Shown here one piece after another: positions 19,029 through 32,854 of a stretch of 64,000 nt of DNA (positions are counted from its first letter, which is position 1; every line of letters starts with the position of its first letter). Below the pieces are notes generated by a model that was given only the letters and a program-made list of their open reading frames with translations, searched no databases and was not told where the DNA came from. Made by a program: the position numbers and the translations under genes. The stretch is from Thalassotalea psychrophila (GTDB lineage: Bacteria; Pseudomonadota; Gammaproteobacteria; Enterobacterales; Alteromonadaceae): positions 4,092,001 through 4,156,000 of the forward strand of contig NZ_CP134145.1 of the NCBI RefSeq assembly GCF_031583595.1. Direction: 5' to 3'.

Positions 19029-19667
19029 ATGACTAAATTAATAAAAATATTTAAGTACACATCATCACTAGTGATGGCTTCTTTATTCATGATGAGCTTT
19101 AACGCTAATTCTTCTCATATAAAGTGTGTTGATGATTATGCTTATTTGACCGAAGCATTTATTAACGAGGCTGATTGTGAGTTAGGATTAACAGGCAATG
19201 ACACTGGTCATGGAAACAGTGTAAATAATGGGGATGGAATGTTTGATATTACAAACTGGGTTCTCCTTGAAGAGCATGTTGATATTGACTCCGGAATTTC
19301 TCCTAATAACTTCACCATTGATCCAACTTACTTTGATACATACAACACATTTATGCTCACCTTTAAATCCGCTACAGGAGCTGATCCTGATAAGTATATA
19401 GGGTATTTATTAAATTTAGATTTTTTAAGTTTTAACTGGTTTGATGTAATGTTTAAAAAAACGGTTGGTAATGAAAATGATGACGATGAAAGTGGAGATT
19501 TCCACGAAATTTCTCACATAAACCTTTACGGTTTTTTTGATGATGAGGTTGTCATAGCTTCATGTACAACTAGCGAACCTTGTACTGACATCCCTGAGCC
19601 TAATGTTATATTTATCTTTGGGTTAGGCTTAGTTGGATTATTTATTAGAAAGCGAATATTTAAATAA
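19029..19667 (+). CDS. PEP-CTERM sorting-domain protein, paralogue 2
   Basis: 212 residues from the preferred start MTKLIKIFKYTSSL; an in-frame ATG at 19002 would add nine residues but would lie at the very start of the predicted transcript and lengthen the signal peptide oddly. A signal peptide is followed by the mature start SSHIKCVDDYAY, an acidic Asn/Asp-rich body with paired Cys, and the PEP-CTERM tag IPEPNVIFIFGLGLVG with terminal RKRIFK. Related to the preceding gene in arrangement of Cys, DGMF-x3-NW and tag. Presumably secreted and processed by an exosortase encoded elsewhere. Function unknown. Confidence 0.83.
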   Translation: MTKLIKIFKYTSSLVMASLFMMSFNANSSHIKCVDDYAYLTEAFINEADCELGLTGNDTGHGNSVNNGDGMFDITNWVLLEEHVDIDSGISPNNFTIDPTYFDTYNTFMLTFKSATGADPDKYIGYLLNLDFLSFNWFDVMFKKTVGNENDDDESGDFHEISHINLYGFFDDEVVIASCTTSEPCTDIPEPNVIFIFGLGLVGLFIRKRIFK

Positions 19668-19687
19668 CACATTTAATGCTTGAAATA

Positions 19688-19715
19688 AAAAGCCCTGAAT
19701 AATATCAGGGCTTTT
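19688..19715. terminator. bidirectional terminator between PEP-CTERM gene 2 and the S8 protease
   Basis: Perfect 11-bp stem AAAAGCCCTGA/TCAGGGCTTTT, six-base loop, with A- and T-runs suitable for both convergent genes. Confidence 0.9.
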
Positions 19716-19730
19716 GGGTATTTAAAAAGA

Positions 19731-21581
<1,851 letters not shown>

Positions 21582-21964
21582 TTTCTAGTTCCTCCTAATA
21601 ATATAAATAAAATTAAAAAATATAGAGAACCACCGCTACTTTCAGATGAATCTGATATTTCATCATTAGTAGGTGAGGTATTATTGTTATTAGAATTTGT
21701 TTCATCCTGATTATCATCAGAGCCGCTTGCTGTACCCTCGTCAGCGCCATTAGTTGAATCTTCTTGATTTTGATCTGGTAACTCGCTTCCAGAGTTATCT
21801 TTCCCCTCTTCTTCAGGCTCTGGTTGAGTTGGAGTTTCAGGCTCTGGTTGAACCGGAGGCTCTGGCTCAGGTTCTGGTTCAGTTGGAGTTTCTGGTTCAG
21901 GCTCTGGTTGAACCGGCGGCTCTGGTTCAGGATCCGGTTCAGTCGGAGTTTCTGGTTCAGTGCC

Positions 21965-22430
21965 TAATACTGTTTTAGTGGGATCATTTGGGTAGGCGTC
22001 GGCGTTATCACCTACACCATCATTATCTGAATCTTTTGTTTCACTAGCATCATTTGGAAATGCGTCGGCGTTATCACCTACACTGTCGTTATCTGAATCT
22101 TGCGTTTCAGTTGCATCGTTTGGGAAGACGTCGGCGTTATCACCTACGCCATCATTATCTGAATCTTTAGTTTCAGTTGCATCGTTTGGAAAGGCGTCGG
22201 CGTTATCACCTACACTGTCGTTATCTGAATCTTTCGTTTCAGTTGCATCGTTAGGAAAGGCGTCGGCGTTATCACCTACGCCATCATTATCTGAATCTTT
22301 AGTTTCAGTTGCATCGTTAGGAAAGGCGTCGGCGTTATCACCTACGCCATCATTATCTGAATCTTTAGTTTCAGTTGCATCATTTGGAAAGGCGTCTTCA
22401 CTATCAATAACCCCATCATCATCTGAATCT
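21965..22430 (-). repeat. seven tandem 66-bp units encoding Asp-rich calcium-binding repeats
   Basis: Seven in-frame units, each 22 codons, nearly identical in the middle (GATAACGCCGACGCC-type core) and diverged at both ends. This pattern suggests recent expansion by slippage or unequal crossing-over. The last unit is one residue short. Confidence 0.9.
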
Positions 22431-23998
22431 AAAGGCACAATAGCTACGTCGACATTGATAGAATCTGAACTCGCTAAATTACCGGCTAGATCAGCAGCTA
22501 CAGCATGAATACTTATATTAGATCCGGAGTAAGATTGCTGTTCAATAAAAAATTCATAAGGAAGTTGATTATCTGTACCTAAAGAGATGCCATCGACAAA
22601 TAATTCGACGTTATCTAGACCTACATCATCTTGGGCAGTTACTTTTACAATAAAGTCGTTACTTAACAAATCCGCTTGTGTTGGAGAAGTGATAGTAACA
22701 GTAGGGGCAATTTGATCGACCGTATTTGAACCGCTAATTTCATTTAAAGATGCAAGAGCATCGACCCGACCATGACCAAATTTTGCTGAATAGTCGCCTT
22801 GATGAACACTATCATCTGCTCCTTCTGTTAGTGCGCTCTCTAAATCAGTTATCGAAATATTTGGTTTGTACGCCTTAAGAACAGCAAGAACCCCAGCGGT
22901 TACGGGAGCTGCAAACGAGGTGCCACTAGCTTCCTTATAACCGCCACTCTTTGAGGTAGTGTAAATACGTTCCCCTGGCGCAGAAACATCGACACAATTT
23001 CCGTAATTTGACCAACTCGCTAATGAATCAGATTTAGTAGTAGCCGAAACAACGATAATAGCTTCTTTTTGAGAACAATTAAGTTGAGTGCCACTGTTTC
23101 CGGCAGAAATAACAACTAAGCCACCTTTAGAGCGAAAATAATTGGCAGCGCTGTCGATTGAATAACTGTCGTATGCGTCAAAACTAATATTAACAATATC
23201 GGCACCATTATCTGCTGCCCAAGTAATACCTTTAGCAATAACACTAAGACTTGCACTTCCTGCCGGATCATTAGTTACTCGCACAGGTAAGATTTTTGCT
23301 TCCCAAGCGACAGAAGTTACGCCTATATTATTATTACTCGAAGCAGCAACCGTTCCGGCGACCATAGTTCCATGGCCATTAATATCACTTGTGTCATTGT
23401 TATCAGAGGCAGAGTTATATCCAGACAACACTCTACCTTGTAAATCGCTATGTGCGCTATTTACACCAGAATCTAACACGGCAACAACAATACTGTTTCC
23501 CTTAGTTGATTCCCAAACTGTTGGCATATTAATTTTGGCTAAGTGCCAAGCATTACTGTAATAAGCATCATTGGCTGAAATTTCACTAATATTTACTCGC
23601 TGGTCAACTTCAGCATAATCAACAAGTGGGTGTTGATTTAAACTTTCTACCCACTGATGTTCTTCACCCGTCTGAACAGCTACCAGTTCAGAGTTTATTT
23701 TTTTGAATTTTTTTATTGATTTTAAATTTAGCTCTTTCAATAGTTTACTAAATTTTTTAGTCGAAACACCGGGTTTAGGTTTTACAATTATTTGGCCTTG
23801 AACTAAATCTTTTTTTGCAAAAACTTTAGGCGAGAATACTGAAGTTATCAGTATTAAGAAGAGACTGAAGATAACAAGTAGTGACTTGATGTTGATTTCA
23901 ACACCAAACTTGAAAATACTCATACTAAAATATGAGTTTAAATAACTCTTTGACTGGTAAAACATTAAGACTCCACAAAAGTGAAATCTACAACACAC

Positions 23999-24507
23999 CC
24001 TAACGCATTAAATTGTCTATTATTATTTTTATGTTATTTTTATTTATCAACACGCAAATTTCAAATGACAGCTCTGCAAACTAGGAAAGTTATCGTAGAC
24101 CACTGATTAAAAACAAATTAACTGCTTAAACAATTTATTTAAAAACCGAATACGCTTTCTCTAACTAATTACAAAACCCTTATAAAATAACACTTGCAGA
24201 AGAAACACTCTTAAGCCGGTTATTTTAATAAGCCGTATTTTATTATTGTTTTCAAGTGTGAAATGTATGATAAAAATTGTACTGAGGTCAACTGAATTGT
24301 ACAAATAACAACCAGACGTTAACTGTAAAAAACAACTTACAAGCAGTTGATGTTAATAGGTGGTTAATTTAAAACGGTTTATTTTTAACCAATTGAGAAA
24401 AAAAAGTTTGTTATTTTTTGTTATCAAAATGTAACCAAAGGCAAGTTTTTAGGCAGTAAACATAAAAACATCATCTTTAAGCAAAAATCGGTTGGTAAGC
24501 TTTAAAA
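23999..24507. other. AT-rich gene-free spacer
   Basis: About 500 bases with no ORF of note. It must contain the promoter of the minus-strand protease operon at its left end. I see no convincing hairpin, repeat or RNA gene. Confidence 0.5.
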
Positions 24508-25701
24508 CTATAACTTACGTTTTAACGGTGAATATTGGCATAAACCAACGAGGATAATTGAAGTTAGCATCAATACAGTAAAAGGTAGTGCGGAATCTGT
24601 ATGGAAAAAGGCTAATATAGGTCCTGCTAATGCTCCTATACCAAATCTAAGGGTGCCAATTACCGCTGTCGCAGTACCAGTTTGATTCGCAAAAGTGAGT
24701 AATATTAACGAGTCAGCATTAACTGCTATCAGTGAAATACTGCCCATTAAAGGCATTATCGTAATGACAGTCCAAAATAAAGACAGCTCAAGAATATTTA
24801 CAACCACTAAAGTTACTGCTGAAATAAGGGCGACTAAAAGGCCAGACAAAAGCATTTTTTCTGAACCATATTTACCCACACAACGAGTATTAATTAGCTG
24901 CGCCATCATAAGCGCAACTACATTAATACCAAATAAGAAGCTAAAAACAAACTCGCTGGTTTTATACACTTCAAGATAAACGAATGGTATTGCTGTTAAG
25001 TAAGCAAAAAAAGCAAGAGACACCAGCATTGAACTGAGGATGTATTTACGTGCAGCTTTATTAGAAAGCACAACTTTATAGTTACCAAAAAATGAAACTT
25101 TTTCAATGCCAGGACCATCATTTCTGACCATCTCAGGTAATTTTGTAACACTAGCGATTAAAATAATTAACGAATATACACCAAGGAAATAAAACATTGC
25201 CTGCCAGTTTGCAATCACTAAAATGGCACTACCTATAGTGGGTGCAAGCATAGGAGCAAACATCATGATCATACTCACATATGACATTCCTTTTGCAGTA
25301 TTGGCTCCATAAAATTGTCTGATAATACCAGGTACGACTACAGTAGCTGCACTACCACAAAACGCTTGGGCAAATCTTAACCAAATAAATTGATCAATTG
25401 TTTGCGATAACGGAATTGCAAAAGATATTATCGAGAAAAAACTTAATCCAAAGATAGCAAGTTTTCGTCTACCAATAATATCAGCCAGAGGGCCAAACAG
25501 GATCAGACCACACGCATAACCAGCTAAATATACACTCAACGAATTTTGTACCGCAGCAATTGAGCTATTAAAATATTGAGCGATAATTGGCATTGCAGGA
25601 AGGTATAAATCGACAGCAAGCGGGGTAATAGCAACAATTGACGCTAACAACGGCAATAATAAACTTATTGAGATATTATTATTTTTACCTTGCTTTGCCA
25701 T
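24508..25701 (-). CDS. Bcr/CflA-type MFS drug exporter
   Basis: 397-residue inner-membrane protein with twelve hydrophobic helices. The helix-1 segment TPLAVDLYLPAMP and the loop FGPLADIIGRRK are the signature of the Bcr/CflA subfamily of proton-coupled drug exporters (DHA1). The substrate cannot be predicted. It is divergent from the MOSC gene with 128 bases between, and monocistronic. Confidence 0.88.
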   Translation of the reverse strand: MAKQGKNNNISISLLLPLLASIVAITPLAVDLYLPAMPIIAQYFNSSIAAVQNSLSVYLAGYACGLILFGPLADIIGRRKLAIFGLSFFSIISFAIPLSQTIDQFIWLRFAQAFCGSAATVVVPGIIRQFYGANTAKGMSYVSMIMMFAPMLAPTIGSAILVIANWQAMFYFLGVYSLIILIASVTKLPEMVRNDGPGIEKVSFFGNYKVVLSNKAARKYILSSMLVSLAFFAYLTAIPFVYLEVYKTSEFVFSFLFGINVVALMMAQLINTRCVGKYGSEKMLLSGLLVALISAVTLVVVNILELSLFWTVITIMPLMGSISLIAVNADSLILLTFANQTGTATAVIGTLRFGIGALAGPILAFFHTDSALPFTVLMLTSIILVGLCQYSPLKRKL

Positions 25702-25829
25702 TAATTTCGGTTACTTATTCTAATTTAAAAATATGTAAGCATTATAACTTAAGTATCGGTTAATTTATTAATATTTATAACTAAATTAGGATAAACTTCT
25801 AAACAAATTATTATTGGTAATAAAAAACT

Positions 25830-26663
25830 ATGTCATCTGCAATTTTAACTAATATAAATACTTACCCAATCAAATCAATCAAGGGCGTATCTCTTAACAG
25901 AGCATTAGTAAAAGATACAGGTTTAGAGCTCGATCGAAATTTTGTCATCACGGATTTAAACGGCAAGTTTATTACTGGCAGAACAAAATCTTCTCTAGTC
26001 TTAGTTGAGAGTAAGATTACTTCAGCAGGACTAATCTTAAACGCACCAGGGATGCCAGAGTTAGCCATTTTTTATGCGAACTTCTCTAAAACATATCAAA
26101 ATGTACAAGTTTGGAATGATCAAATATCTGCTCAACATTGTGATGACAAGATCGACCATTGGTTTTCAATGTATTTAAATTTTTCATGCAAAGTATATTA
26201 TCTTGGTGAGCACTCACATCGAAGCGTATTAGGCTATGAACATAAATTAAGTTTTGCCGATGGTTATCCTTTATTGCTAATTAGTGAAGCATCACTAAAT
26301 GCATTAAATAACAGATTAAAGCAACCTGTGACGATGGCACAATTTAGACCAAATTTAGTTGTATCACAGTGTTTAGACTTTGCCGAGGATGGCTGGCATA
26401 AAATTAGAATTGGAGATGTTAATTTTGAAATTGTTAAGCCTTGCAGTCGCTGCATATTCACTACTGTAAATGAAGTTAATGGACAACGTAATAAACAAAA
26501 AGAACCACTATCTACATTAAAGAAGTTTAGACAAGCACAAGACAAGGAAATTTATTTTGGCCAAAATCTTATCGCATTAAATGAAGGCTCTATCAAAATT
26601 GGTGATAAGGTTGAAATAATAAGTAAACAAACTGCTCCTCAATATTCTAACTTGAAGTTATAA
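25830..26663 (+). CDS. MOSC-domain protein (YcbX-like, no ferredoxin domain)
   Basis: 277 residues: an N-terminal MOSC-associated beta-barrel (INTYPIKSIKGVSL, about 5-120) and a MOSC domain (about 130-265). The conserved Cys lies in the segment FEIVKPCSRCIFTTV, which in this family binds the molybdenum cofactor. YcbX of E. coli detoxifies N-hydroxylated base analogues and has an extra C-terminal ferredoxin domain; that domain is absent here, so the electron donor would be separate. Followed 48 bases later by pabA, though probably not one operon. Confidence 0.85.
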   Translation: MSSAILTNINTYPIKSIKGVSLNRALVKDTGLELDRNFVITDLNGKFITGRTKSSLVLVESKITSAGLILNAPGMPELAIFYANFSKTYQNVQVWNDQISAQHCDDKIDHWFSMYLNFSCKVYYLGEHSHRSVLGYEHKLSFADGYPLLLISEASLNALNNRLKQPVTMAQFRPNLVVSQCLDFAEDGWHKIRIGDVNFEIVKPCSRCIFTTVNEVNGQRNKQKEPLSTLKKFRQAQDKEIYFGQNLIALNEGSIKIGDKVEIISKQTAPQYSNLKL

Positions 26664-26710
26664 TAAGCCCGCTTAATAAAAATTCCTCTTAGCAAGCTTT
26701 AGGACCTTAC

Positions 26711-27298
26711 ATGCTTTTAATGATCGATAATTACGATTCTTTCACCTTTAATTTAGTGCATTATTTTCAGCACTTAGGTGAAGAAGTAAATGTGGTTAGA
26801 AATGATGAAATAACTATCGACCAAATACGCTCAATGGCTCCCGATCACATAGTTATTTCCCCTGGTCCAGGTGATCCAACGAGTGCAGGCATTTCATTAG
26901 ATATCATTGCTCAATTTTCAGGATTAATCCCTATTTTAGGCGTATGCTTGGGGCACCAATGTATTGCTCAGCACTTTGGTGGAGTTGTTGAAAGAGCTAA
27001 AAAAGTTATGCATGGTAAAACATCATTAATAAAACACAACAACGAAAGCTTATTCAAGGGGCTCAATAATCCTTTGCAAGTAACTCGTTATCATTCGCTT
27101 GTGGTAAACAAACAGTTATTACCTGATGATTTAATCATCACCGCGTGGACTGAAACAAAGCAAGGCGACGTTGATGAGATAATGGGGATTGCTCATAAAA
27201 ATCTGCCTATAATGAGCGTACAGTTTCACCCTGAATCAATCCTTACAGAACAGGGTCACCAACTGCTTAATAACTTTTTAAACTTAAGTACAAATTAA
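26711..27298 (+). CDS. pabA: aminodeoxychorismate/anthranilate synthase glutaminase subunit
   Basis: 195-residue class I glutamine amidotransferase starting [19 protein letters not shown]. The catalytic Cys is in GVCLGHQCI and the His-Glu pair in SVQFHPESI. It supplies ammonia to PabB for folate synthesis (or to TrpE). The pabA name is preferred because the gene stands near argD, as in E. coli and Shewanella, with no trp genes nearby. It may serve both pathways. Confidence 0.93.
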   Translation: MLLMIDNYDSFTFNLVHYFQHLGEEVNVVRNDEITIDQIRSMAPDHIVISPGPGDPTSAGISLDIIAQFSGLIPILGVCLGHQCIAQHFGGVVERAKKVMHGKTSLIKHNNESLFKGLNNPLQVTRYHSLVVNKQLLPDDLIITAWTETKQGDVDEIMGIAHKNLPIMSVQFHPESILTEQGHQLLNNFLNLSTN

Positions 27299-27364
27299 AG
27301 TAGTTACATTGTCATTAGATTTGTTAAAGTATAACTATAATAAAAACAACAACTGAGTAGCACT

Positions 27365-27703
27365 ATGTCGATTGAAAGAAGATTTCATCCTAGAAAAGAT
27401 GTAAGTTTTTCTGTATCTATCGTCTTAACAACTAGTGAGCTCAATATAGAAAGTACGGCTGTCAATTTATCCCGTTCAGGCATCCAACTAAGTGTAGATA
27501 AAACTTCTGTTGATCTCATTTTAGAGCAAGGCACTCACCCAACACAATTTAAAATACAGCTAACCGATAATAATGTTGACCTATTTACAGTACGCTTAGT
27601 TGTAAACCGTCGCATATCTCAAAATCAATTTCTGTTAGGTTTAAAATTTATCGATATTTCAGTCGAGCAACTAGCTACAATTGATACTTTACTAAATCAC
27701 TAA
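27365..27703 (+). CDS. PilZ-domain protein
   Basis: 112-residue single-domain protein with the PilZ c-di-GMP-binding signature: an N-terminal RRFHPRKDVS (R-x3-R) and a NLSRSGI motif (D/N-x-S-x2-G). It should bind cyclic di-GMP and act as a small receptor; the target is unknown. It stands alone between pabA and astC, 67 bases after pabA. Another c-di-GMP gene (GGDEF-EAL) is in this window at 45 kb, but nothing links the two directly. Confidence 0.85.
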   Translation: MSIERRFHPRKDVSFSVSIVLTTSELNIESTAVNLSRSGIQLSVDKTSVDLILEQGTHPTQFKIQLTDNNVDLFTVRLVVNRRISQNQFLLGLKFIDISVEQLATIDTLLNH

Positions 27704-27786
27704 ACCTCCCCCTGCTAACCGACTATAATTGTTAATTAGCAATTAATATCTAAAGTGTTAGTAAACATTCCTTTAACAAGTATAGT

Positions 27787-27804
27787 TATGCATAAATATT
27801 GAAT
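27787..27804 (+). promoter_or_regulatory. candidate ARG box upstream of astC/argD
   Basis: TATGCATAAATATTGAAT resembles the ArgR consensus WNTGAATWWWWATTCANW, with two mismatches in the symmetric core. It is about 170 bases before the gene, in a 272-base spacer. ArgR control of arginine genes makes it plausible but it is unproved. Confidence 0.4.
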
Positions 27805-27972
27805 AAAACCTTGCAACCCCTTATTTTAACTGGCTTGCAAGAGATTTCATTCAAGACAAATGTAATTTTTTCTGGCATAATATTCACTCAATTTTAGTTG
27901 AGCCTATACGTTAATAGAGAAATTAACATAAACAACGTATTCAACATTTAGCATTTTAAAACGAGGATCTAG

Positions 27973-29193
<1,221 letters not shown>

Positions 29194-29237
29194 GGATTTC
29201 CTTAACCCATTTCAACGAACTTTAAAGAGAATACTCT

Positions 29238-30254
29238 ATGATCATCATCCGTCCTATTCGAAATAGTGATTACGATGTTTTACACCAAATTGCGGTGGAG
29301 TCAGGACATGGTTTTACTTCGCTTCCAGTTAATGAAGAGCTTTTACTTAGTCGTATAAATCGTGCGACTAAATCATTTCATACTGCGATAGAAAACTGTG
29401 GCGATGAAGGCTACCTTTTTGTAATGGAAGACACTGCAACCGGTGAAGTCGTCGGTACTACAGCCATCGAAACTGCGGTTGGCTTACACGATGCTTTTTA
29501 TCATTACCATGTAGGTAAAGTTGTTCATTCTTCTCGTGAGCTGAATATTCATAACACTGTTGAAACCTTGACGTTAAATAATGATTACACCGGCACTTCT
29601 GAACTTTGTACTCTTTATTTGCGAGATAATTACCGAGTAAATAACAATGGCCGATTTTTGTCTAAATGCCGCATGTTATTTATGGCTGAACATACCAAGC
29701 GTTTCAACAATACGATAATCGCTGAGATGCGTGGTGTATCTGATGAAAATGGTAATTCGCCATTTTGGCAATGGTTAGAAGAGCACTTCTTTTCACTAGA
29801 CTTCCCTACTGCTGATTATTTAACAGGCATTGGTAAAAAAGAGTTTATTGCAGAACTAATGCCTAAATACCCTATTTATGTAAGTTTATTAAGTAAAGAA
29901 GCGCAAAAAGTTATCGGTCAAGTGCATCAATATACGGTACCTGCACTACGTTTACTTGAAAATGAAGGTTTCGTTAATCGAGGTTATGTTGATATTTTTG
30001 ACGCCGGTCCGACTGTAGAAGCAGAGCTTAAAACTATTAAAACTGTACGTAACTCAATGCGCTTAAAAGTGCAGGTAGGTGAGGTGCAAGGTACAACTAA
30101 AGCAATGATATGCAACACTAAAGTGAAAAATTTCAGGGCGGTTCAAATGCCAATTGAAATTAATCAAGATGACAACACTGCAATCATTGATCAAAAAACT
30201 GCGGAAGCTTTACAAATTACTGATGGTGATTTTGTAAGAGTTGCAAAAAGTTAA
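29238..30254 (+). CDS. astA: arginine N-succinyltransferase
   Basis: 338-residue enzyme transferring succinyl from succinyl-CoA to arginine, first step of the AST pathway. The start MIIIRPIRNSDYDVLHQIA has the GNAT-like fold opening, and the block FLSKCRMLFMAEH is typical of AstA. Single-subunit form of about 340 residues, as in enterobacteria. Between astC and astD; the intervening gap to astD is 28 bases. No astB or astE is in the window. Confidence 0.96.
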   Translation: MIIIRPIRNSDYDVLHQIAVESGHGFTSLPVNEELLLSRINRATKSFHTAIENCGDEGYLFVMEDTATGEVVGTTAIETAVGLHDAFYHYHVGKVVHSSRELNIHNTVETLTLNNDYTGTSELCTLYLRDNYRVNNNGRFLSKCRMLFMAEHTKRFNNTIIAEMRGVSDENGNSPFWQWLEEHFFSLDFPTADYLTGIGKKEFIAELMPKYPIYVSLLSKEAQKVIGQVHQYTVPALRLLENEGFVNRGYVDIFDAGPTVEAELKTIKTVRNSMRLKVQVGEVQGTTKAMICNTKVKNFRAVQMPIEINQDDNTAIIDQKTAEALQITDGDFVRVAKS

Positions 30255-30282
30255 TTGCTGTTTAATCAGCGAGAGGTAAAAA

Positions 30283-31752
30283 ATGACAAATTCTGTACAA
30301 TTTATTAACGGACAATGGCAACCAGGCCAAGGTCACAAAATGAATTCATTAAACCCTGCATTGAATGAAGTAATTTGGCAAGGTGAATCGGCTTCGCTAG
30401 AGCAAGTTGATGTTGCTATTAATAGTGCTCGCAATGCTTTTGAAGAGTGGGGGTTTGCTAGTGTAGATGAGCGCCTTGTAGTAATTAAGCGTTATATGGA
30501 TATTCTGACTGAACACAAAGAAGAAATGGCCTTAGCCATAGCACAAGAAACGGGCAAACCTATCTGGGAAACTCGTACTGAAGCAGGTGCAATGATTGGT
30601 AAAGTTAACTTATCTATTAAAGCCTATAACGATAGAACTGGTACTGTTGAAAACCCTATTCCTGGTGCGAAAGCTTTTATTCGTCATAAACCTCATGGTG
30701 TTGTAGCCGTATTTGGTCCATACAATTTCCCTGGTCATTTACCCAATGGTCATATCGTGCCAGCACTAATTGCCGGTAATACTGTGGTATTTAAACCTTC
30801 AGAATTAACGCCAATGGTTGCTGAGTTAATGCTTAAGCTTTGGGAAAAAGCTGAATTACCAGCGGGCGTAATTAACCTTGTACAGGGTGAAATAGAAACT
30901 GGAAAAGCATTGGCAAGTCATAATGGCATTGATGGTTTATTCTTTACCGGTAGTTCAACTACAGGCAAGTTATTGCATCAACAATTTGCCGACAAACCAG
31001 GTAAAATTTTAGCGTTAGAAATGGGCGGTAATAATCCTCTAATCGTTAAAGATGTATCTGATGTTGATGCCGTTGTACACGATATTATTCAATCTGCCTT
31101 TATAACTACAGGGCAACGTTGTACTTGTGCAAGAAGATTGTTTATCGAAAACAATGCCACTGGCGATGCTATTTTAGCAAAACTTATCAGTGCGACTAAA
31201 GCTATAAAAATCGGTTACTTTAACGATGAAGAACAGCCGTTTATTGGTTCAATGATTTCTGAACGCGCAGCATTAGGTTTAGTTGCGGCTCACAATCAAC
31301 TTGTGGAAATTGGTGGCACCTCTTTAGTAGAGCTAACCCATATAAAACCAGGTACTGGCTTTGTTTCTCCTGGCATTGTCGATGTTACAGCAATTGAAAA
31401 TATGCCTGATGAAGAACACTTTGGTCCTTTATTAAAAGTTTATCGTTATGATGATTTTGATAGTGCCATTAAAGAAGCGAATAACACTAGCTTTGGTTTA
31501 TCTGCCGGGTTGTTAAGTGACAGTGAAGAACTTTACAATCACTTCTTTAAACGTATTCGTGCAGGCATAGTTAATTGGAACAAACCAATTACCGGAGCAA
31601 GTGGTGCAGCTCCATTTGGCGGTATTGGCGACAGTGGTAATCACAGAGCGAGCGCTTATTATGCCGCTGACTATTGTGCTTTCCCAGTTGCTTCTGTAGA
31701 AGCAGATAAAGTACAATTGCCAGCACAATTAAGCCCTGGCTTATCAATCTAA
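30283..31752 (+). CDS. astD: succinylglutamate-semialdehyde dehydrogenase
   Basis: 489-residue NAD-dependent aldehyde dehydrogenase. The catalytic Cys is in [13 protein letters not shown] and the general-base Glu in [11 protein letters not shown]. Oxidises N-succinylglutamate semialdehyde to N-succinylglutamate, step four of the AST pathway. Preceded by GAGAGG at good spacing. Followed by a hairpin and then a DUF1338 gene. Confidence 0.96.
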   Translation: MTNSVQFINGQWQPGQGHKMNSLNPALNEVIWQGESASLEQVDVAINSARNAFEEWGFASVDERLVVIKRYMDILTEHKEEMALAIAQETGKPIWETRTEAGAMIGKVNLSIKAYNDRTGTVENPIPGAKAFIRHKPHGVVAVFGPYNFPGHLPNGHIVPALIAGNTVVFKPSELTPMVAELMLKLWEKAELPAGVINLVQGEIETGKALASHNGIDGLFFTGSSTTGKLLHQQFADKPGKILALEMGGNNPLIVKDVSDVDAVVHDIIQSAFITTGQRCTCARRLFIENNATGDAILAKLISATKAIKIGYFNDEEQPFIGSMISERAALGLVAAHNQLVEIGGTSLVELTHIKPGTGFVSPGIVDVTAIENMPDEEHFGPLLKVYRYDDFDSAIKEANNTSFGLSAGLLSDSEELYNHFFKRIRAGIVNWNKPITGASGAAPFGGIGDSGNHRASAYYAADYCAFPVASVEADKVQLPAQLSPGLSI

Positions 31753-31798
31753 CTGGTTTAACGTTTTAATGCTTAACTTATCGTACATATTACAAATT

Positions 31799-31821
31799 GC
31801 AGGGCTACGCCCTTGCTTTTT
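31799..31821 (+). terminator. astD terminator
   Basis: Stem GCAGGGC/GCCCTTGC with one bulged base and loop TAC, followed by TTTTT. A second hairpin GCGAAGG/CCTTCGC (31851-31869) follows without a T-run. Confidence 0.65.
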
Positions 31822-31969
31822 CAAAGCTATCGATAACATTTAATAACCTGGCGAAGGATACACCTTCGCAGGGTAATTAACCTCGTGTTTTCCCCGCAGT
31901 CGTAAACCTTTCGCCCTCTATTACCAAATTATTTTAATTAATTCAATCTAACGATTTGAAGGGTCCACC

Positions 31970-32776
31970 ATGAAAAAACAAGTTACAGAACTTTTTGAAA
32001 ACATCTGGCAACAATACTTAGCAGTTACTCCATCTGCGGATAAAGTACATCAATTACTAGGTGCAGGTAATGATTTAATAAACGATCATGTTGCATACCG
32101 CACATTCAATATTGAAAAAGTTAATATAGATAAACTGTCAGCTCACCTTTTAAATCTAGGCTATACAGAATGTGGTCAATATGAATTTAAAGCAAAAAAA
32201 CTTAATGCTAAACATTTCGAGCATCCTGATGACACTTTGCCGAAGGTATTTATTAGTGAGTTAATCGTTGAAGAGTTTTCAACTGAAGTGCAAGCTATTA
32301 TTAATCGTATCGTTGCTAAAATGGATAGTAGTGTTACTACAGATAGCAACTTTCTATTCTCTGGTACGCACTGGGAAATTAGCTACGACGAATACAAAAC
32401 ACTATTAAATGAAAGCGAATACGCTGCATGGTTAGCTGCTTGGGGTTATAGAGCAAACCACTTTACCGTTAGCATTAATCATTTAAATGACTTTGAGTGT
32501 ATTGATAGAGTAAATACCGTTGTTAAAGATGGTGGTTTTAAACTTAATAGCTCTGGTGGTGAAGTAAAAGGAAATGCACAAGTATTTCTAGAACAATCAT
32601 CCACAATGGCTGACAGTATAAAAGTTAAATTTTCTGACAAAGAAGTTGAGATCCCTAGCTGTTTTTATGAATTTGCTAAACGCTACCCAATGGCTTGTGG
32701 AAACTTATATACAGGATTTGTTGCTGCATCTGCAGACAAGATATTCGAGAGCACCAATACTTCTTTGCTCAATTAA
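31970..32776 (+). CDS. DUF1338 protein, 2-oxoadipate dioxygenase/decarboxylase-like
   Basis: 268-residue soluble protein of the DUF1338 family, whose characterised member HglS is an Fe(II) enzyme converting 2-oxoadipate to D-2-hydroxyglutarate in lysine breakdown. Conserved metal-site candidates are the His in NDHVAYRTFN, the His in ANHFTVSINH and a Glu in the FISELIVEEF strand. It is much shorter than HglS (about 460) and of the short subgroup whose substrate is unknown. Location just after the ast genes suggests a role in amino-acid carbon flow, but a terminator lies between, so the link is weak. Confidence 0.8.
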   Translation: MKKQVTELFENIWQQYLAVTPSADKVHQLLGAGNDLINDHVAYRTFNIEKVNIDKLSAHLLNLGYTECGQYEFKAKKLNAKHFEHPDDTLPKVFISELIVEEFSTEVQAIINRIVAKMDSSVTTDSNFLFSGTHWEISYDEYKTLLNESEYAAWLAAWGYRANHFTVSINHLNDFECIDRVNTVVKDGGFKLNSSGGEVKGNAQVFLEQSSTMADSIKVKFSDKEVEIPSCFYEFAKRYPMACGNLYTGFVAASADKIFESTNTSLLN

Positions 32777-32804
32777 TTATTTGCATTGCTTCACTTAATC
32801 AAAA

Positions 32805-32835
32805 AAAATGCCGCAATATTTTATTGCGGCATTTT
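32805..32835. terminator. bidirectional terminator between DUF1338 and cstA
   Basis: Perfect 14-bp stem AAAATGCCGCAATA/TATTGCGGCATTTT, loop TTT, flanked by A- and T-runs; serves both convergent genes. Confidence 0.92.
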
Positions 32836-32854
32836 AGTTTAAATATTTACTAAA

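Noticed and set aside
22000-22430. CRISPR-like regular repeats
   Set aside because: The 66-bp periodicity is an in-frame protein repeat without unique spacers; no cas genes are present.
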